In this document: one piece after another, positions 57,826-64,000 of the stretch | Numbering within the stretch: the stretch's first letter is position 1 | How the letters are laid out: each line of letters begins with the position of its first letter | Assembly (NCBI RefSeq): GCF_000226115.1 | Contig: NC_016462.1 | Coordinates: 2,232,001-2,296,000, forward strand | Source of the DNA: Thermothielavioides terrestris NRRL 8126 | Lineage: Eukaryota; Ascomycota; Sordariomycetes; Sordariales; Chaetomiaceae | Length of the DNA: 64,000 bases | Direction of reading: 5' to 3' | Made by a program: the position numbers and the translations under genes | Notes under the pieces: model-generated | The model's input: the letters and a program-made list of their open reading frames with translations, nothing else | Told to the model about the DNA's origin: nothing | Databases searched by the model: none

Positions 57826-60800
57826 TCAAATGATAATAAGCTGTGAATGCCGAGTCATGTCAGCCGCGCCGTCGATCCAACCCCATGCAAAAAGACTCCC
57901 CACCCCCACCCCTGAAGCAACCCGATTCCCCAGCACACAACTGTTCCAGACAAGTAGGTCAAAAAAGAAGCAGAGAGGAAGGACTCACCTCGATCAACTT
58001 CTCGGTCAGCGCGTAGCACGCCCGGTCCGGCTGATGCTCCAGCCCGGGACCGCCGGCGAGGTTGAACGAGCAGCTGCGCCAGAGTCCCCCGAAGCCCATG
58101 TCCTCGAGCAGGTCATTGAGCGCCGCGGCGGCGGAGGAGGAGGAGGAGGCCGAGGCACCGGCGCCGGCGCCGGCGTTGTCGAGGGCGCCGGCGAACTTGG
58201 GGTTGGCCGTCATCGTCTGCAGCAGCGTGTGCGCGGCCTCGAGCGTGGCCGGCGACTGGCAGTGCAGCAGGATGTCGTCGAGGAGGGCGATGATGGGGGC
58301 GCACCTGTTTTAATAACAACCAGACAGGTTAGTAATCACTAGGAATGCAAATAAAAATAGTTTGAAAAAAGGGCAGTGGGCGCATGGGGCTGGTTGGGGG
58401 ATGAGTTACAAATGCATGACGACGGCCGGCCGCCCCAGCGCGATCCGGTTGAGCCACTGCAGGCTGCGGTTCTGCACCGCGTCGTCGAGATACTGGAAGT
58501 CGACCAGCTCGATCGCCGTGTTCAGCAGCAGGTCCTTGTCCTTCAGCTGCGCCAGGTCCTGCTCCGCCCGCAGGGCGCCGGGGTCCAACAGCCCTGCGGG
58601 GCTGACATTGATGCCCGCCGCCCAGAGGTGCTCGCGCAGTTCGTCGGCCGAGGTCGTGCGCGCCAGGATCAGCGACATGTAGGGGGAGGTGACGAGGTCG
58701 CGGATGTCCCGCTCGGCGACGGCCGCAGCGCCGGCGGTTGCGTTGCTGTCGCTGCTCTTCTTCGGCGTCGTCATCTCCAAGAAGGTACACAAGACCCTCA
58801 GCGCGGTGGGCCTGGTGACGCTGTCGGTCAGGCCCCGCACCAGACACGCGCACGCGGCGTAGTGGAAGTTCTCGCTGTTGAAGTGGATGCCGTAGGCCTC
58901 GTCGAGCGGCAACGCTGCCTCTTCGAGCTGGCTGCGCCCCTGCAGCAGGTACGGCACCATCCGGTCGCCGCCGTTGCGCATGTCGCCCGTGATGCTGATG
59001 TTGGTAAGCACGGCCTCGAGGAAGAGCGCGGTGCAGTTGAACAGGTTGGGCGGCACCAGCCGGAGCAGCGACATGGCGAGCCAGAAAAGCTGCAGCCCAT
59101 AGCGCGACGCCGACGGCAGCTTAGCCATCATCTTGGACAACGACGTGACGATGGCGACGAGCATATCGCTGTTGTTGTCCTCGGCGAAGCGGCCCACGCT
59201 GTTGCGGAGCGCCACCAGGACCTGGTACAGCAGGTCGTCGTCGACCTCCTCGCGCGCGAGGCAGCCCATGACGGTGAAGGCCCGCGGCTGTATGGCCGGA
59301 TTGTTTTGGAACGCTGTGCTGGCGACGAGGCTCATCCACCGAGAGCGCCAGGCGTTGGCCACGTCCACCGACGGCGCCGCGATGGAGCACGTCTCGAAAA
59401 GGATTGTGGCCAGGTTCTCTGTCGCAGCGAGCGTGGGCGCGGCCTCCTGGTTTGTCGATATCGACGCGCCGTCGCGCATGAAATTGATCGAGTTCACAAA
59501 GATCTCGTTCTTGGGATCCGAGAGCATCTCCAGCGTAGCCCTGAGCTTGTTGAGCCGGTTTTCGTCCAGCGCAAACGAGGTGCACGCCGAGTGGATCGAG
59601 TTGATCAGCAGCCGGTGCACGACGACTCTGACGTCAGGCATGCCGGTGTTGGCGAGCATCGAGACGATGTGGAAGATCTCGGGCAGATACAGCTGCGCTT
59701 GCACTCCGCTATCGAACGACAGAGCAAGGCAAAACTGCAGCAGCACGCAGATCTCGTTCCACACAGCATTATCCGGCAGATATTTGGTCGGCCGCAGTGA
59801 CGACCGGTTGAGCGCTTTCCGCAGGCGCGAGATGATCTTGCCCCTTAGGGTGATGGTGCCAATCGCGCGGGCAATCGACGTCAGCGTCTCGGTCTGGTCG
59901 TCTTCAAACCCCAGACTCAGCGCCGTCTTGACAATCTCGTCGAGGAGAATGTCCAGCAGCACCTCGTCCTGGTAGATGACAGGCCAAACCGACTGCTCCA
60001 GCGCGAAGGTCAACGTCGGGTCCGAGAGCGCGACGTCGATCAGCTTCCTGAACAGCGCCGCGATCTTCTCCCGCCCCTTGTCGCTCTCGGGCTCGCCCGC
60101 CAGCAACGACGCCCGCAAGCCGGGGATCCAGGGCGCCATGTACGCCAGGCTCAGCGGCTTCTGCTCGTCCAGGAAGCTGTCCCACCCGACGAAGAACTCG
60201 TTCAGAAAATCAGCCGTCAGCTGCGGCTCCGTCTGCGCCAGGCTCTTGCTGATCTTGATGATGAACTGCGACGGGTCCAGCGGCACCGATATGTCCTTGG
60301 CGCTCATGAGGTCCGACGCAGCCGTGAACTTGAACGCCTTGCATAGTGCGCTGAGCAGGTTGTACGACGACAACCTCAGCGCAGGGTCGGGCGTGGCCAG
60401 GTTGGTCAGTGCTAGGTTCAGCAGCGTCCCCGGCACGTCCTGCGGCCGGATCAGCCGCTCGAACGACTTGGTCGCCCGTGTGTCCTTGGCGTACTTCGCC
60501 TTCGCCGCGCGGATAGCCTGGAGCACGTCCAGCTTCTTCGGGCTGGTGAAGTACATGACGATCTTGCCGTTGTCGGCCCTGAGACCAAATGCCGAGTCAT
60601 CCTCGGTCTGGATCGAGGTCGGTGCCTCGTCCACGTCGCCGAGCCGGAAGATATCGTTGACCGTCGTGCTCAGGCGGAAGCCGGGGATCTCCTGCTTTTT
60701 GGTCGTGGTGACTTGGACATACTGACTGCCTACCTTGATCACCACGTCGATCTTGCCCTTGGATTTTGACAGCCTGATGATGGGCTGGAAGACGTATCGC

Positions 60801-63800
60801 GTATCTGTCACTACGCTGATTGTCTCCTTGGGAAGATGAAGGTGGGTGAGGTGAAAGTGCGCCTGGAGCTCCTGCAGGCTCCCGATTAGATGGTACTCGA
60901 CGTTCGCTGGACTGAACACGCCGGTCTCGTTCTTGGTGGAAACACGGAGAATGCGCCTGAAGCACTTCTTGGCGGCGCTGTTCATGTTGTAGATGTAGAT
61001 TCGCGTCAGTTGTTTGGACAGTTCCGTCGGCGTCAGCAGCTCCAGCTTGTGAAGAAACTCGTCTTTGGGCTCGTTCTGCCCATTATAGCAGGTAGCGTCG
61101 ATGAGAAGGCCGAAGGGACGATGCCACAGCCGGCTGGCGAGCTTGAGGTAGCAGTACAACAAGGTGTCGTAGTCGATCGACTCGCCGTCTATGTTGCGAA
61201 GGATAATGCAGATGATGGAGAGCCCGTCCTTGCTCTCGCCGCCGTCGTATACGGCTCGGGCTGTGAGGAACGACTCGGTACTGCGGAAGGCATTGCGGAG
61301 CATGAAATCCTGAAACCTGGAATACAACGGCGGGGTGTTTGCGGAGATCTGAGGCCGATTCCACGTCACAGCCAGCGGTGGCGGGCCTAGGTTCATGATG
61401 AGATTCCTCAGAGGCTCCAGCACGGGCGAGCGGCTTCTTGTCGACTCGGCCGGCGACCGAACGAAATCCCTCCTCTCTTTGGATGCGAGCCGTTGGCGGA
61501 CATGGTCCCAATGCTCGTACAAGAACCTGTGAAGCGCTACACAGGAGCCGAAGTCAAACGATTCGCCCTTGACAGGTTGCTCCACCGCGGTTGTCGGAAC
61601 CTGCGCGATTCAGTCAGCCCAAGTCGGGCCCGATCACAGCCAAACAACAGCGTCTAGACGTACCGAACTTTCTCGCAAGAAGGTCGTAACCTTGTATATG
61701 TTGTTCGTCAAGAAGTCAATCAGCGGGAACATATACGGCTCCTTGGCGCCGAACAGCACGTTATTTGCCAGGTTTTGGATGACCTTGGCAATAAGCAGCA
61801 GCCCGCGGCGCATCTCCTTCGAAGGCGGTGTAGAGACCAGACCTTCCACCTCGGGAGCAACGATCGCCGGGCAGAAGAAGCGCAGGAAGATGAAGGCGCC
61901 GACGGCCGTGTATTTTGCTTCTGGGAACCGCTCCACGACCGATTCCGAGATCTGCGGCTGTCAGCATGCACGAACACGTTCGGCCTCGGCGGGCTAAACC
62001 TACGATGTTGCAAATCTTGCGGAACGATGCTGGCATGGCGGCCGCCGAGCCACAGATATTCTCGATAAACACCCTCGTCACGATCTGCAGATGCTCGGCG
62101 TTGGTCTGCAGCTCCTCGGGCGAGCTGACCCTAGCGGGATCCAGCTCCAGACTCAGGTCCTTGGAAGTCATCATGAGCCTCTCGACAACGTTCTGCAGCG
62201 TGTCTTTGAGGTAGTTGACGCCCTTCCACTTAGCATAGATGGACAGCATCTTGGTCGCAACGCAGGTTCTCCGGAGCAGCTCGGATTCGTTTTCTGCAAG
62301 GGGCGTCAGCTGAGCGAGCGACAGTCACTCAAGTGGTCATGGGAAAGAAGTCGGCCCACCTGTCTCCTCAATCTCCTGCTTGATCAGCGCCTCGAGCAGC
62401 ACAAAGATCAACCCCCTTGGTTCAAATATATTCAACAACGAAACCGTGAGCTCGTCAACCTCATGGCTGGGACAGACAGCGCTCATGGCCGCCGCCAAGC
62501 TCGTATCGCTGGTCAGAAGCTGCCAAGGAGACACAAAACTGTGAGCATCCACCCATCCTGTTCCAAGCCACATATGATGCGTGCACAATGGATTGCTCAC
62601 CTCCAACAACTCGTCATATTTCTCATTCACGGCCGCATCGCTCAGGTTATTGAACTCGGTGCCCTGGACCAGGATGTTATGCAACACCCTGACAAAGGCG
62701 GTCCTGATGTCCGGGTTCTCGTGGTAGCCAATACTCAGCGAGTGCTTGAGGCCGACATCAATGTTGGCACTGAGCAAGTTCGACAGGATGGTGATGGCCA
62801 GGTCCGCCGTCGACGCCTCCGACGCTGGGCCATAGCCGCCGCCAGCACCCCCGGCAGCAACGGACGCCGAAGTCATGCTGCCGCCAGTGCCGAAATGGTG
62901 ATGGCCATGGTAACCGTGGTGATGAGGGAGGGACTCGCCCAGCCTGCCCAAGTCCGACCCACCAGAGTCCATGTTAAGCAGCGACAGGAAGCGATTGAAG
63001 TACTGGTGGAACATCTGAGACTTGAGCTCGCTCGTGCCGGCGTCGGTCTGGCCGTCACCAGGCTGGAGCGGCAGGCGGAACGTGAGGGTGGCGAGGGAGC
63101 GGAGACAGGCCCTGTCAAGGTCACGCTGGACACGGGCCATCTCGTCCTGGCGGGCGCCGCTGGCGGCATGGGCCGCTGCACCGTCGCTGCGCGGGGAGCG
63201 GGGACGGGCGATCCAGCTGAAGATGTACTCGAGCAGCTGGTTGCGGATGCGCACGTCATCGCGCAGGTTGAGCTGTTCCTTGCGCTTGGTGACGGCCTCG
63301 ACGAGCTGGCAGACTTTGATCTTGACTCGGAGGCTGCTGGGGCTGTCGGTCACACCGTCTAGAAACCTGGCGAAGTTGAGGCAGAGCCCGCCGAGGTGGA
63401 GGCTGGACGCGGCGCCGAGGTCGGAGGGAGTGTCGAGACGCTCCAGGAGGGCCTTGAGGAGGGACGAGGATTGCTCGGCGAAGATGATGTCGTTGTCTTG
63501 GCCCTTGAAGCTCGGCTCGAGAGCGCCCGTAAATAGCACGTCGAGCTCTGCCTCGAGCGCTTTGAATAGGGGCTGGAACAGCGACGGCGGCACCTCGGTG
63601 GACAGAACGTCTCTCATGGTCTCGCGGACTCGGACGTTTGCGCAGGCCAGCTGCTGGACGCTTAGCCGGAGATAGCGCGTGAGCAGCGGCTCCTCGTGGA
63701 TCCCCGACGACAGACGGTCGATCCACCTGAGCCCGCTGATCGCAGGCTCCTCCAGATTGACGGCCTGTTCGGCCGTGCAGATACCGCCCAGCGAGGCGAG

Positions 63801-64000
63801 GAAGCCCGAATAGTTGCGCCACTCGGCCACCGTCCTCTCCAAGATGCCGTCACCGTTCGTTTGAGAGATATCCTTGGAGAGATGGAGCCAGCGATCAAAG
63901 ACAAGCTCCCACGCGTCGAGGATTCCGGTGCTGGGATACTGCATGCGCCTCAAGAGCGCCCTGATTCTCTTCTGAAACGCCACAATGCCGGTGAACCGGA
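57826..64000 (-). CDS. Neurofibromin/IRA-type Ras GTPase-activating protein (5' end beyond window)
   Basis: Seven exons on the minus strand: 64000-62601 (partial), 62519-62360, 62293-62004, 61951-61664, 61600-58410, 58304-57989 and 57840-57826. About 1885 C-terminal residues are present; the frame is open at the right edge, so the start lies beyond it. The Ras-GAP domain spans exons 2 to 4 of this list. It begins ENESELLRRTCVATKMLSIYAKW, where the Arg of LLRR aligns with the arginine finger of NF1, and contains FLRFFCPAIVAPE, the diagnostic FLR-x-x-x-PA motif. The next exon starts with a Sec14/PH-like module (SFDFGSCVALHRFLYEHWD), then a long helical region as in NF1 and yeast Ira1/Ira2. It stimulates GTP hydrolysis on Ras at membranes and so dampens Ras-cAMP signalling. 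The last 15-nt exon (Leu-Ile-Ile-Ile-stop) is the least certain. Confidence 0.92.

Noticed and set aside
58376..59800. A 474-codon frame antisense to the Ras-GAP gene
   Set aside because: Shadow of the long Ras-GAP exon, rich in Arg, Val and His with no domain.

Overview
The window is nuclear DNA of a filamentous ascomycete. Short introns (about 50-150 bp) have GT..AG borders and CTAAC/CTGAC-like branch sites, third codon positions are GC-rich, H3 and H4 each carry two introns, and the shikimate pathway is encoded as one pentafunctional AROM protein. The proteins look most like those of Sordariomycetes, and Sordariales/Chaetomiaceae is my best guess; that placement is inference, since no search was run. 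All spliced models were built by hand from splice signals and reading-frame continuity.

Layout, left to right: a C2H2 zinc-finger regulator (+, 1233-2594); about 6.9 kb without a convincing gene; PRP3 (-) divergent from the RNA polymerase I largest subunit RPA190 (+); a kappa-class GST/DsbA-fold protein (+); histone H3 (-) divergent from histone H4 (+); a gene-poor stretch ending in a small secreted cysteine-rich protein (+, 25552-26190); a sugar transporter (+); a repeat-bearing gap with a 442-bp MITE and a long hairpin; an amino-acid permease (+); a cellular reverse-transcriptase gene of the rvt class (-) divergent from ARO1 (+); an Rpn4-like C2H2 factor (-); another gene-poor stretch of about 6.6 kb; and the C-terminal two thirds or so of a neurofibromin/IRA-type Ras-GAP (-), whose 5' end lies beyond the right edge.

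Most genes are housekeeping: rRNA transcription, splicing, chromatin, aromatic amino acids, nutrient uptake, proteasome control and Ras signalling. They are not one pathway. The item closest to an unusual system is the 945-residue reverse-transcriptase-related protein at 35889-38955. It has an N-terminal coiled coil, an intact-looking catalytic core (TD motif and HDD motif), two spliceosomal introns and no sign of a transposon around it, which matches the single-copy cellular rvt genes. It shares a 2-kb divergent upstream region with ARO1, and two TGA(G/C)TCA sites of the Gcn4/CPC1 type lie on the rvt side.

Other points worth attention are a fungal MITE with 9-bp target duplications, a 27-bp-arm hairpin with a third partial copy, an excess of the heptamer TACACTA/TAGTGTA confined to intergenic DNA, a 23-nt exon in RPA190, and two stop-free introns of length 3n (one in RPA190, one just before the Ras-GAP domain).
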